DNA from: Phaeobacter sp. B1627
GTDB taxonomy: Bacteria; Pseudomonadota; Alphaproteobacteria; Rhodobacterales; Rhodobacteraceae
DNA: 61,338 bases
Assembly: GCF_006265095.1 (NCBI RefSeq)
Contig: NZ_VCNK01000035.1
Location: 1 to 61,338 of the forward strand
Direction: 5' to 3'
Positions 1 to 10,490 of this stretch are shown in pieces (the stretch's first letter is position 1; every line of letters begins with the position of its first letter). The notes under the pieces are model-generated. The model had not been told where the DNA came from and ran no database searches. It saw only the letters and a list, made by a program, of their open reading frames with translations. The position numbers were made by a program, and so were the translations under genes.

Positions 1-408
1 TGAGGAACAGCAACTTTGCAAAGCCCGCTTCCTGCGCATTGCTGACCTTAATGCAGTGCGTAGCATCGCTCCGGGGGGCAAGTGGATTGGAATGGCCGCA
101 ATTCCCTTTGGGACATGTAGCTTTCGCAGGTGCAGAGAACGCGGGGAATCCGCCCATTGTATTGATCTAAACAGACTGCCCTCACAGCTTCTCAATGAGC
201 TCCGGCCCATCATCCGCTGGCCGAAACCGCTTGCCCGGGTGGTCGCGCAATACAGCGCCCGCACCGAGCCGCGTGTCCGAACTGCCACCCACAGGCGTCC
301 CAATTCAACGGGTCAAGAATGACCGGGATGCTTGGTGTCGGGGCGCTGGTAATACTTGTTTCACCGAACCAGCCGGGTAGTCTTTGCTCGCAATATGGAG
401 CATCGCAA
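1..408. other. Left-edge stretch without a recognised gene
   Basis: No product is recognised here. One plus-strand frame is open from base 2 to the stop at 320-322 (about 106 codons) and could be the 3' end of a gene beginning outside the window, but its translation is rich in Arg and Pro and resembles no family I know. Minus-strand frames here are antisense to it. The last 30 bases carry the ribosome binding site of the next gene (GGAG at 397-400). It may equally be non-coding. Confidence 0.25.
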
Positions 409-1038
409 ATGTTGAGAATCGTTCTGGCCTGGATCTTCCTTTGCTCTGCGGTTGCAGCCGGAAACGTTCCGGACTGCGGGCTGTATGCATATCGGGTTGA
501 AATCACCCGCGTGATTGATTGCGACACTATTGTCGCAGACATCGACCTCGGCTTTGATATTTGGCTTCACAAAGAGCATTTGAGGCTCTTTGCGATCCAG
601 GCAGAAGAGCGAAACGAGAAAGGATTTATGCCTGCAAAGATCGCCCTTGAGCAGCGTCTCGCGGGCCAGGATGTCTATATCTGCACGGTCAAGAGCGCGC
701 GTTCCGAGGCTGAGAGAACGGGTTCATTTGGTCGATATCTGGCGACCGTATATGTCAACGGCGAAAACGTGAATGAATGGCTTGTGCGCGAAGGTCACGC
801 GACCCGGTACGAGGACTGCGGGAAACCATCGGTTGGTGACGCGATGACGGCAGGTAGCCGAATCGCGACGTTCATACAAGGCGCAGTGAAGGCTCTCCAC
901 TGCACAGATACCTTCGGGAATTACTTCGGGACTCAGACTCCCGAAGCTACCATTTTGTTCCCTATTTTTCCCATTTCAGGGCCACGAAGCGTGCCGCACT
1001 TCAATGAAAGTTGGGGCGTAAGTATCTCATGTTGCTGA
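409..1038 (+). CDS. Secreted thermonuclease-like (SNase fold) protein
   Basis: Predicted 209-aa exported protein of the staphylococcal-nuclease-like family, which cleaves DNA or RNA with a calcium ion. The ATG at 409 is chosen because GGAG lies 8 nt upstream and the protein then opens with a signal peptide (hydrophobic residues 4-17, AAG near the cleavage point). The fold markers are VIDCDT (35-40), R59, E67 and R109, matching Arg35, Glu43 and Arg87 of the staphylococcal enzyme. The position of the calcium ligand Asp40 appears to be Gln64, so metal binding may differ. The roughly 60-residue tail after the nuclease core is not recognised. A longer frame opens at 319 but lacks a signal peptide. 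The gene stands alone, 18 nt before a tRNA on the other strand. Confidence 0.75.
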   Translation: MLRIVLAWIFLCSAVAAGNVPDCGLYAYRVEITRVIDCDTIVADIDLGFDIWLHKEHLRLFAIQAEERNEKGFMPAKIALEQRLAGQDVYICTVKSARSEAERTGSFGRYLATVYVNGENVNEWLVREGHATRYEDCGKPSVGDAMTAGSRIATFIQGAVKALHCTDTFGNYFGTQTPEATILFPIFPISGPRSVPHFNESWGVSISCC

Positions 1039-1056
1039 ATTTTGTTTGGAGTCCTT

Positions 1057-1130
1057 TGGAGCGGGTAGCGAGAATCGAACTCGCGCGTTCAGCTTGGGAA
1101 GCTGACAGGCTACCATTACATCATACCCGC
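1057..1130 (-). tRNA. tRNA-Gly (CCC anticodon)
   Basis: Read on the minus strand, this folds as a cloverleaf: acceptor GCGGGTA pairs with TACCCGC, the anticodon stem TCAGC/GCTGA holds the loop TTCCCAA (anticodon CCC), and the T arm contains GTTCGATTC. Discriminator T is followed by an encoded CCA (bases 1057-1059 on the plus strand read TGG). It is convergent with the nuclease-like gene. Confidence 0.93.
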
Positions 1131-1198
1131 GCCCGTACCGCAGAGCTTTATGCGGCGCTGCGGAGGGCGTCAATAGCGCCGCTCCAGTTTTCTCGCGT

Positions 1199-3244
1199 CT
1201 AGCCGCGCCGCCGTCGCCGCCGTCCGCCACTGGTGTCCGCATCGCCACCGCCCGCATTAAAGGACACATCCGGAAGCCTGACGACAGTCTTGAGGATCGG
1301 GTAGGGTTCCGTGGCATTGGGAATCGCCGAAGCATTGACGAAATGCTCCTGAAACCGGGGCTCTACCGCAGTTTCGATCTTTTCGATCTGGCGAACGGTT
1401 GCCTCGATTTCCCGCCGTGCATCAATATTCAACAGGGCGATGCGGGCCCCGGTTCCGGCCGCATTCCCGGCGCTTGTCACCTTGTCAAGCGGGCAATCCG
1501 GGATCATGCCCAGCACCATGGCGTGTTTGGCCGAGATATGGGCGCCAAACGCCCCGGCCAGCACCACACGATCAACCGTTTCAACGCCGATCTTGTCCAT
1601 CAACAGGCGCGCTCCGGAATAAAGCGCGGCCTTGGCCATCTGAATCGCGCGAATATCCGGGTTGGTGACAGTGATCCTCGGGCCGCCCTCGGCCGTCCCA
1701 TCCCACAGGAGATAGGCATGTGTGCGCCCTTCCGGCACGCAGCGGGCGCTGCCGGTCTGGGCCGCCGACCCGATCAGGCCCGAGGCATCGAGCAGGCCCG
1801 CAAGGCGCATTTCAGCAATCACCTCGATGATGCCAGAGCCGCAGATCCCCGAAATTCCGGTCGTTGCGATGCTTTCTCCGAACCCCGGCTGGTCAGACCA
1901 AATCTCGGAGCCAATCACCCTGAACCGGGGCTCCTTGGTTTCGGGATTGATCTCCACCCGTTCAATCGCCCCGGGGGCTGCGCGCTGTCCTGAGGAGATC
2001 TGAGCCCCCTCAAAGGCCGGGCCGGTGGGAGAGGAACAGGCGAGAACCCTGTCCTTGTTGCCCAACAGGATCTCCGCATTGGTGCCGACGTCCACCACCA
2101 GAACGAGATCGTCAGATTTGTCGGGCGCCTCAGAGAGCGCAACCGCGGCGGCATCGGCACCCACATGACCCGCGATACAGGGCAGCAGATACACCCGGGC
2201 CGCCGGATGCAGGTCAAGATTGAGATCATGCGCCTTGAGGGTCAGCGCATTGGAGGTCGCCAATGCAAAGGGAGCCTGCCCCAGCTCGAAAGGGTCAATG
2301 CCGATAAAGAGGTGGTGCATGACCGGATTGCAGACAAACACAGCATCCATGATCAGCGACGGATCGATTTCGGCCTCGGCGGAGATCTGCGCGAAGAGGG
2401 CATTCATCCCCTCCTGCACCGCCCGGGTCATTTCCTTGTCGCCGCCCTTGTTCATCATCGAATAGGAAACGCGGCTCATCAGATCTTCGCCAAATCTGAT
2501 CTGCGGGTTCATGATCCCGGAGGAGGCCACAACCTCGCCGCTCTTTAGGTCACACAGGTGGGCCGCAATGGTGGTGGAGCCGAGATCGACCGCCAGCCCA
2601 TAGATCGTGCCGTCATAGTAGCCCGGCCAGATATGCATAATGCGCGGTGGCTGATTGGCGTCGCCCTGATGGAGGGCAACAGTGACGTTCCAGCCGCCTT
2701 TGCGCAGCACGGGCTGAAGCGTTTGGATGACATGAAGGTCGCAATTTACATCTTTGATTTGCCACTGTTTGTCCAGTGCTTCACACAGCCGTTCGAGGTC
2801 TCCGGTCGGCTTGTGCATGTCAGGTTCTTCCACCTCGACATAGACCAGACGGACGGATGGATTGAGGGTGATATCGCGCGCCTCGGCCCGTTTGCGGACA
2901 ACTTGTTTGTGGACCTGACTTTCGGGCGGAACGTCAATGACCACGTCCTTTTCTATCTTGGCCTGACAGCCAAGGCGACGCCCGTCGATCAGGCCGCGCT
3001 TGTCCTTGTAGCGCTGTTCAACCTTGTTCCACTCCGACAGCGCATCATCGGCAACGCTCACCCCGTGTTTGGCGAAATCCCCATAGGACGGCGTAATCTG
3101 GCATTTCGAACAAATGCCGCGCCCGCCACAGACAGAATCCAGATCCACGCCCAGTTGACGTGCGGCGGTCAGAACCGGGGTGCCTGTCGGGAAACGTCCG
3201 CGCTTGCCGGATGGGGTAAACACAACGAGGGGATCGTTTGACAT
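1199..3244 (-). CDS. ASKHA-domain corrinoid activation protein (RACo/RamA-like, DUF4445)
   Basis: A 681-aa protein with an N-terminal plant-type [2Fe-2S] ferredoxin domain (cysteines at about 39, 45, 48 and 93) followed by an ASKHA ATPase region (GLAVDLGSTT near 230, VVDVGTNAEI in the second half). This architecture is that of reductive activators of corrinoid proteins, which use ATP to return inactive Co(II) corrinoid to Co(I) for methyl transfer. The start at 3244 (MSNDPLVV) fits the ferredoxin fold; an in-frame extension to 3310 is probably untranslated. The C-terminus ends in a run of six arginines. No corrinoid protein or methyltransferase lies beside it in this window, so the partner is unknown. 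Family assignment is firm, role is inferred. Confidence 0.85.
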   Translation of the reverse strand: MSNDPLVVFTPSGKRGRFPTGTPVLTAARQLGVDLDSVCGGRGICSKCQITPSYGDFAKHGVSVADDALSEWNKVEQRYKDKRGLIDGRRLGCQAKIEKDVVIDVPPESQVHKQVVRKRAEARDITLNPSVRLVYVEVEEPDMHKPTGDLERLCEALDKQWQIKDVNCDLHVIQTLQPVLRKGGWNVTVALHQGDANQPPRIMHIWPGYYDGTIYGLAVDLGSTTIAAHLCDLKSGEVVASSGIMNPQIRFGEDLMSRVSYSMMNKGGDKEMTRAVQEGMNALFAQISAEAEIDPSLIMDAVFVCNPVMHHLFIGIDPFELGQAPFALATSNALTLKAHDLNLDLHPAARVYLLPCIAGHVGADAAAVALSEAPDKSDDLVLVVDVGTNAEILLGNKDRVLACSSPTGPAFEGAQISSGQRAAPGAIERVEINPETKEPRFRVIGSEIWSDQPGFGESIATTGISGICGSGIIEVIAEMRLAGLLDASGLIGSAAQTGSARCVPEGRTHAYLLWDGTAEGGPRITVTNPDIRAIQMAKAALYSGARLLMDKIGVETVDRVVLAGAFGAHISAKHAMVLGMIPDCPLDKVTSAGNAAGTGARIALLNIDARREIEATVRQIEKIETAVEPRFQEHFVNASAIPNATEPYPILKTVVRLPDVSFNAGGGDADTSGGRRRRRRG

Positions 3245-3398
3245 GCCTCTAGCCTTTATGTTCCGAAACTCATGCGGAGCATATGTCACTTTTTGCAGCG
3301 TGAAAGGCAAGCACCGTCACTTCCTGTTCCAGGGGCGGCATCGAGGTTGCAAATCTGCATTGAATTCCGCGCTCAAAGGAGCGGTCACGCCCGAGACA

Positions 3399-3434
3399 GG
3401 CGCATCTACGGGCGCATCGATGGGCGCGTCTTTG
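3399..3434. repeat. Three imperfect 12-bp tandem repeats
   Basis: Units start at 3399, 3411 and 3423 and share GGCGCATC or GGCGCGTC. They lie in the roughly 300-bp divergent spacer between the ASKHA gene and guaB, which otherwise shows no gene. A role is not evident. Confidence 0.5.
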
Positions 3435-3443
3435 AGGCGCTAA

Positions 3444-4991
<1,548 letters not shown>

Positions 4992-5030
4992 GCTGCTGCT
5001 GGCCACCTGTGACCATCCCGGAGCCCGCGC

Positions 5031-6200
5031 ATGACCCCGGCTGCTCGCATTCAGGCCGCGATCGAGTGTCTCGACGACATATTCGCCGGAACCCCGGCGG
5101 AAAAGTCGCTTACCAATTGGGCGCGGCGGAGCCGCTATGCCGGATCCAAGGACCGCGCGGCGGTGCGGGACCACGTGTTTCAGTCGCTGCGCTGTCTGCG
5201 ATCTCACGCCGCCCTTGGGGGCAGCAAGACCGGGCGCGGGCTTCTGGTCGGCGCGTTGCGGGAGGACGGGATTGACCCGGCCGGTGTCTTTACCGGAGAG
5301 GGCCACGCGCCATCCCCGTTGAGTGACGCCGAACGCGCGGCGTCCCAGAGCTTTGACACGACGGCAGAGGAATACGATATTCCCGAATGGCTCTGGCCTC
5401 TGTTCCAACGCAGCCTTGGCCAGGGTGCCTTGGATGCTGCCGGGGCTCTGCGCTCACGGGCGCCAGTGTTCCTGCGTGTCAATCTGAACAAGACCACCGT
5501 GCCGGAGGCCATTGCGCGTCTGTCAGGCGAGGAGGTCCTGGCCGAAGCCCACGGGGCAGCGACTTCGGCGCTCCGAGTGACGCAGGGCGCGCGCCGGATC
5601 AAGAATACCCAAAGTTACCTCCAGGGCTTTGTGGAATTGCAGGACGCAGCCAGTCAGGCCGTTGTCGATGCCCTTCCACTGCAAGACGACATGCGGGTTC
5701 TGGACTATTGCGCGGGCGGCGGGGGCAAGGCTCTGGCAATGGCGGCACGGGCGCGGCTTGCGCTCTTTGCCCATGACATCGACCCGCGCCGGATGAAGGA
5801 CCTGCCGCAGCGGGCTGAACGGGCAGGGGTCCGTGTGACCACTCTGACGACCGAAGACCTGACGAATGTGGCGCCGTTTGATCTGGTGCTGTGTGATGCC
5901 CCCTGCAGCGGCTCCGGCTCGTGGCGGCGTGATCCCGAGGGGAAATGGCGTCTCAGCCAGGATCGGCTGGAGGAGCTGGTCGCGCTTCAGGCGTCCATAT
6001 TGGATGAGGCCGCCGGGCTTGTCAGCGCGCAGGGCCGACTTGCCTTTGCCACATGCTCGATGCTGGATGTGGAAAATGGTATGCAGGCGGAGCAATTTCT
6101 GAACCGCAACCCCGAGTGGCAGCAGCTGTCCGAGGTCTTTTGGCAGGTGCAAAATGGGACAGACGGGTTCTATGTTGCAGTGTTCCAGCGTAGAAAGTGA
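5031..6200 (+). CDS. RsmB/NOP2-family RNA (cytosine-5) methyltransferase
   Basis: A 389-aa S-adenosylmethionine-dependent RNA m5C methyltransferase. The Rossmann domain shows motif I (VLDYCAGGGGK, about 223-233), the catalytic pair of the family, Cys292 in DAPCSGSGSWRR and Cys342 in FATCSM, and the conserved RDPEGKWRL after motif IV. The N-terminal 200 residues resemble the NusB-like/RNA-binding region of RsmB proteins but are shorter than in E. coli RsmB (429 aa). In alphaproteobacteria several such paralogues exist, so the exact rRNA site cannot be assigned. It lies between guaB and cckA on the same strand. Confidence 0.9.
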   Translation: MTPAARIQAAIECLDDIFAGTPAEKSLTNWARRSRYAGSKDRAAVRDHVFQSLRCLRSHAALGGSKTGRGLLVGALREDGIDPAGVFTGEGHAPSPLSDAERAASQSFDTTAEEYDIPEWLWPLFQRSLGQGALDAAGALRSRAPVFLRVNLNKTTVPEAIARLSGEEVLAEAHGAATSALRVTQGARRIKNTQSYLQGFVELQDAASQAVVDALPLQDDMRVLDYCAGGGGKALAMAARARLALFAHDIDPRRMKDLPQRAERAGVRVTTLTTEDLTNVAPFDLVLCDAPCSGSGSWRRDPEGKWRLSQDRLEELVALQASILDEAAGLVSAQGRLAFATCSMLDVENGMQAEQFLNRNPEWQQLSEVFWQVQNGTDGFYVAVFQRRK

Positions 6201-6238
6201 ATTAATCCCTTGGAAAGTTTTGTCATCCGGGCCGTTAG

Positions 6239-6254
6239 TTAACTTCGCTTTAAC
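6239..6254 (+). promoter_or_regulatory. CtrA-type binding site upstream of cckA
   Basis: TTAA at 6239-6242, a 7-nt gap and TTAAC at 6250-6254 exactly match the alphaproteobacterial CtrA consensus TTAA-N7-TTAAC. It lies 48 nt before the chosen cckA start. CckA is the kinase that feeds phosphate to CtrA, so a feedback loop is inferred. Confidence 0.7.
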
Positions 6255-6301
6255 CAACAATGCCGTGATAGTGCGGCATGAAAAATGCTGACGGAGCCGA
6301 A

Positions 6302-8608
6302 ATGATCGGTCGCCCCACCTCGATTGTACCGGACCTGAAGGGGCAGAGCCCTGAGCAGATCCGGCTGATCGTGACCCTGTGTCTCGCGGGAGGTCTTGTG
6401 ATCGTCCCTTGGATATTGCCGGTTCCCGACTGGGCCGCCCGCGCGGTGATCGCGGTTGGTCTGACATTGGCGGGGGTCGCGACAATCATCCTGTACCAGA
6501 CGCGGATTCAGGGGCGCGCCCGGGCCATGGCCAGTGAGCTGCTGAGCGGTTTTATCGACAAGGACGCCTCGCCCAGTTTCGTGACCGATGAAGACGGGCT
6601 GATTCACGCCTGTAACACCTCGGCCCTGAAACGGTTTGAAAGCAGCGAAAGCGAAACCTTGTCAGGAACTATGAGGTCGGTTCTGGCAAATCCGTCGGCG
6701 GTTTTGTTTCGCTTGCAAAGCCGGGCGAAACTCGAAGGATCAGCGCGCGAAGATATCGTGACAAGGCGGGGTCATGTCCGCCTGTCGGTGCATGAGATGG
6801 CCAATGGAAGTTTCCTGTGGCGCGTTGAGGACATGGGCGACCGCCCGGCCGGACGCACTGCGGATGCCAACCCGGTTCCGATGATCTCGGTCGGGCGCAC
6901 CGGAGCGGTCTTGTTCATGAACGAGGCCGCCCGCAGCCTGATCGGCGAACGGGTGAAATCCACCGACCGTCTCTTTACATCGCTTCCGGTGGCGCCGGAC
7001 CGGATCAACACCATCATGACAAAAACCGGACCCGTTGAGGTTCTGGTGAGTGAACAGGGGCGCGGGCAGGGGCGCAGCGAACTGTATTTCATGAAGGCCG
7101 AGGTCGAGGACAGTGGCACGCATACCGGGGTGGAAACATTGCCGGTGCCGCTCCTGAAAATCCGGCCGGAGGGCGAAGTGGTTCTGGTCAATCGCATGGC
7201 GATGCGTCTGCTTGGGATCGAACAGGCGGAGGGCGTGCATCTCGGCCAGCTCATGGAGGGGCTGGGGCGTCCGATGAACGATTGGCTGCATGAGACAGCG
7301 CATGGGCTGGCGCCGCATAAATCCGAATTCCTGCGCGTCAGCCGCAAGGACAAGGAGGTCTTTGTGCAGGTGACCCTGACCCGCGTGATCGAAGACGGCG
7401 AGACGCTGTTGATGGCGGTTCTGAACGATGCCACCGAGCTTAAAACGCTCGAGGCGCAGTTCGCACAAAGCCAGAAGATGCAGGCGATCGGGCAGCTGGC
7501 TGGTGGTGTCGCGCATGATTTCAACAACTTGCTGACTGCGATTTCAGGTCACTGCGACTTGTTGTTGTTGCGTCATGATCAGGGTGATCAGGATTTCGGG
7601 GATCTGATCCAGATTCATGAAAATGCCAACCGTGCCGCCGCATTGGTGAGCCAACTTCTGGCCTTCTCGCGGAAACAAACCCTCCAGCCCGAAGTTCTGG
7701 ATATTCGCGAAACCCTGTCGGATCTGACACATCTCCTCAATCGGCTGGTGGGCGAGAAGGTCTCGCTGACGCTGAGCCATGATCCGGTCATGCGGTCGAT
7801 CCGGGCGGACAAGCGTCAGCTGGAACAGGTCTTGATGAACCTCGTGGTGAATGCGCGCGATGCCATGCCGCATGGCGGCGAAATCCGTGTCGAGACCGAA
7901 GTCGTATCGCTGGACGCAACGCTGGAGCGGGATCGCGCTGTCGTGCCGCCCGGCGAGTGGGTCACCATCCAGGTCCATGACGAAGGCACCGGCATCGCGC
8001 CGGACAAGCTGCAGAAGGTCTTTGAACCTTTCTATACAACCAAGCGGACCGGCGAGGGCACGGGCCTTGGTCTGTCCACGGCCTACGGTATCATCAAGCA
8101 GACCGGCGGGTTTATCTTTGTCGACTCGGTGGTGAACCAAGGCACCAGATTCACGCTGTATTTCCCGGTCTATCGCAGCGATGGCGAAGAGCTGGACCCG
8201 ACCCCGGAGCCGGTCCAGAAGGCGAAGGTCACGGCGCAGCACGGCGAGGGCGTGGTGCTGCTGGTCGAAGACGAAGCCCCGGTCCGGGCCTTTGCGTCGC
8301 GCGCCTTGCGCATGCGGGGCTACACGGTTCTGGAGGCCGAGTCCGCCGAGGACGCGCTGCACACGCTGGAAGACCCGAACCTGAGCGTCGATGTCTTTGT
8401 GACGGATGTGATCATGCCGGGGATGAATGGCCCCAGCTGGGTGCGCGAGGCGCTGAAGGAACGTCCGGGCACCAAGGTCGTCTTTGTATCCGGTTATTCC
8501 GAGGGCGCCTTTGGCGAAGCGGAGCCGGACATTCCCAACTCGGTCTTCCTGGCCAAGCCATTTTCGCTCAGCCAGCTGACGGAAACCGTTCATTCACAAT
8601 TGCAGTGA
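6302..8608 (+). CDS. cckA: Hybrid sensor histidine kinase CckA
   Basis: A 768-aa membrane hybrid kinase/phosphatase at the top of the CckA-ChpT-CtrA phosphorelay. Two hydrophobic segments (about 20-60) anchor it, followed by PAS-like regions, a dimerisation/phosphoacceptor domain with GGVAHDFNNLL (His405), an HATPase domain with N, G1 (DEGTGIAPD) and G2 (GTGLGLST) boxes, and a C-terminal receiver domain with Asp702 in VTDVIMPGMNG. The ATG at 6302 is preferred because GGAG sits 5 nt upstream; an ATG at 6278 has no ribosome binding site. In Roseobacters this relay controls motility, gene-transfer agent and quorum-linked traits rather than viability. A CtrA box precedes the gene. Confidence 0.95.
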   Translation: MIGRPTSIVPDLKGQSPEQIRLIVTLCLAGGLVIVPWILPVPDWAARAVIAVGLTLAGVATIILYQTRIQGRARAMASELLSGFIDKDASPSFVTDEDGLIHACNTSALKRFESSESETLSGTMRSVLANPSAVLFRLQSRAKLEGSAREDIVTRRGHVRLSVHEMANGSFLWRVEDMGDRPAGRTADANPVPMISVGRTGAVLFMNEAARSLIGERVKSTDRLFTSLPVAPDRINTIMTKTGPVEVLVSEQGRGQGRSELYFMKAEVEDSGTHTGVETLPVPLLKIRPEGEVVLVNRMAMRLLGIEQAEGVHLGQLMEGLGRPMNDWLHETAHGLAPHKSEFLRVSRKDKEVFVQVTLTRVIEDGETLLMAVLNDATELKTLEAQFAQSQKMQAIGQLAGGVAHDFNNLLTAISGHCDLLLLRHDQGDQDFGDLIQIHENANRAAALVSQLLAFSRKQTLQPEVLDIRETLSDLTHLLNRLVGEKVSLTLSHDPVMRSIRADKRQLEQVLMNLVVNARDAMPHGGEIRVETEVVSLDATLERDRAVVPPGEWVTIQVHDEGTGIAPDKLQKVFEPFYTTKRTGEGTGLGLSTAYGIIKQTGGFIFVDSVVNQGTRFTLYFPVYRSDGEELDPTPEPVQKAKVTAQHGEGVVLLVEDEAPVRAFASRALRMRGYTVLEAESAEDALHTLEDPNLSVDVFVTDVIMPGMNGPSWVREALKERPGTKVVFVSGYSEGAFGEAEPDIPNSVFLAKPFSLSQLTETVHSQLQ

Positions 8609-8623
8609 GTGGGCGGGTGGCGG

Positions 8624-9220
8624 CTAGGCCCTGATCCTGGCGTAAAGCGCAAACTCCTCCGGGTGTTTGCGCTTTAGCTTTTCCAGCATGTCTTCGTGCA
8701 GCGTCACATCCGCCTGGGGGCTCACATTTTCAGGTTTTGTCTGGTAGGAAACGCCGATGCGATCCTGCAGGAAGGCGTGCAGGGCCTTTTGGTTTTCATA
8801 GGCAAACAAATGAGAGACGTGACAGCCATTGGGCTGTGCTTCCAGGAATTTGGCCTGGCTACCCACATTGGCATGCGGCGGCCGTTTTCCCCGGCAATAA
8901 TCGTCAACGAAGGCATCAAAGCTCATCCCCTGCGTCGAAGTGGGTTGCCCGTCAAGATGCGGGCGTCTGCGAAACCGATACCAACTGCCGAGCCAGTCCA
9001 CGGGCTCGCGCATTGTGGCCACCACCTCAAGCTCGGTGCCGCAGACCTTGTCAAACATCGGGCGGACCCATCGATTGTAGCGGTATACGGGCGAGTGTTT
9101 GAGCTCTGGCGGGTCCGAAATCACCATATCGGCATAGGGCCGCAGCGCCGTCATCAATGCGGTGGTTCCGGTTTTCGGGACCGACAACAGCACAAGCCTT
9201 GCGTGGAAAAAGACCATCAT
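8624..9220 (-). CDS. Sulfotransferase-like protein (PAPS-type P-loop)
   Basis: A 198-aa protein beginning MMVFFH at 9220. Residues 15-20 (PKTGTT) match the 5'-phosphosulfate-binding loop PKTGTT/S of PAPS-dependent sulfotransferases, and the later segment with MREPVDWLGSWYRFRRR resembles the 3'-phosphate-binding region (R-x-P ... S) of the same fold. It is short for the family, and the acceptor is unknown; roseobacter relatives are usually annotated only as sulfotransferase-family or hypothetical proteins. An in-frame extension to 9319 has no convincing start. The gene is convergent with cckA (15 nt between stops) and divergent from recA. Confidence 0.72.
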   Translation of the reverse strand: MMVFFHARLVLLSVPKTGTTALMTALRPYADMVISDPPELKHSPVYRYNRWVRPMFDKVCGTELEVVATMREPVDWLGSWYRFRRRPHLDGQPTSTQGMSFDAFVDDYCRGKRPPHANVGSQAKFLEAQPNGCHVSHLFAYENQKALHAFLQDRIGVSYQTKPENVSPQADVTLHEDMLEKLKRKHPEEFALYARIRA

Positions 9221-9342
9221 GACGTTAAAGCCCCGGTAATACTTCAAAGTGTTCCTGCTTTGTAAACTATTCTTTAACTCCGTTGCCAGTCCCTGAATGC
9301 AGGTGGATTTGGCTTGCAATGTTCTTGTTTTGACCCCATAAG

Positions 9343-9357
9343 GAACAAGAGGAGAAC
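9343..9357 (+). promoter_or_regulatory. SOS (LexA) box before recA
   Basis: GAAC at 9343-9346 and GAAC at 9354-9357 separated by 7 nt form the direct-repeat LexA site of alphaproteobacteria (the complement of GTTC-N7-GTTC). It lies 58 nt before the recA start, where LexA repression would be expected. Confidence 0.85.
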
Positions 9358-9414
9358 AAAGCAGTGATTGTCGTCCGCCTCCGGGTGTGACACATAGAGA
9401 AGGATACGGGTATT

Positions 9415-10488
9415 ATGGCGGATCTATTGACCATGAAGGACGACAAGAAGAGCGGCGACAAGAAAAAGGCTCTGGACAGCGCGCTGGCCCAGATCGAACG
9501 GCAGTTCGGCAAGGGCTCGATCATGAAGCTTGGGGACGGTACGGCTCTGCAAGAGATCGAAGCCAGCTCCACGGGCTCGCTGGGGCTGGACATCGCGCTT
9601 GGCATCGGCGGTCTGCCGATGGGCCGGATCGTGGAAATCTACGGGCCCGAAAGCTCGGGCAAGACCACGCTGACACTGCACTGCATTGCCGAACAGCAAA
9701 AAAAGGGCGGTGTGTGCGCGTTTGTCGATGCAGAGCACGCGCTGGATCCGCAATACGCCAGGAAGCTTGGCGTGGATCTGGACGAATTGCTGATTTCCCA
9801 ACCCGACACGGGTGAACAGGCGCTGGAGATCACGGACACGCTGGTGCGTTCCGGTGCGGTCAATATGGTGATCGTCGACTCCGTGGCGGCTCTCACTCCG
9901 AAGTCGGAACTCGAGGGCGACATGGGCGACAGCAGCGTGGGTGTGCACGCGCGTCTGATGAGCCAGGCAATGCGCAAACTCACCGGTTCGATCAGCCGGT
10001 CCAAATGCATGGTTATCTTTATCAACCAGATCCGCATGAAGATTGGCGTCATGTTTGGCTCGCCCGAGACAACGACAGGCGGCAATGCGCTGAAATTCTA
10101 CTCTTCGGTGCGGCTGGACATTCGCCGTATCGGCGCCGTCAAAGACCGCGACGAAGTGGTCGGAAACAGCACGCGGGTCAAAGTGGTGAAGAACAAGGTG
10201 GCCCCGCCGTTCAAGCAGGTGGAGTTCGACATCATGTACGGCGAAGGGATCTCCAAGATGGGCGAGCTGCTTGATCTTGGCGTGATTGCCGGTGTCGTGA
10301 ACAAATCCGGGGCCTGGTTCTCCTATGGGGACGAACGGATCGGTCAGGGACGGGAAAACGCCAAGACCTATCTGCGCGAGAACAGTCGCATTGCACTGGA
10401 AATCGAGGATAAAATCCGGGCTGCACATGGTCTGGAGTTCGATATGCCGCCAGAAGAAAAAGATGACGACGTATTATTTGAAGGCTGA
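9415..10488 (+). CDS. recA: Recombinase RecA
   Basis: A 357-aa RecA, the ATP-dependent strand-exchange protein of homologous recombination and the co-protease that triggers LexA cleavage. Walker A is GPESSGKTT (77-85), Walker B is in [10 protein letters not shown], and the L2/DNA-binding region carries the conserved [16 protein letters not shown] segment. The start is the first ATG after an AAGGA-like ribosome site (gagaaggat at about 9399-9407). An SOS box precedes it. Length and C-terminal acidic tail (EEKDDD) are normal. A MOSC gene starts 2 nt after the stop and is probably cotranscribed. Confidence 0.99.
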   Translation: MADLLTMKDDKKSGDKKKALDSALAQIERQFGKGSIMKLGDGTALQEIEASSTGSLGLDIALGIGGLPMGRIVEIYGPESSGKTTLTLHCIAEQQKKGGVCAFVDAEHALDPQYARKLGVDLDELLISQPDTGEQALEITDTLVRSGAVNMVIVDSVAALTPKSELEGDMGDSSVGVHARLMSQAMRKLTGSISRSKCMVIFINQIRMKIGVMFGSPETTTGGNALKFYSSVRLDIRRIGAVKDRDEVVGNSTRVKVVKNKVAPPFKQVEFDIMYGEGISKMGELLDLGVIAGVVNKSGAWFSYGDERIGQGRENAKTYLRENSRIALEIEDKIRAAHGLEFDMPPEEKDDDVLFEG

Positions 10489-10490
10489 CA

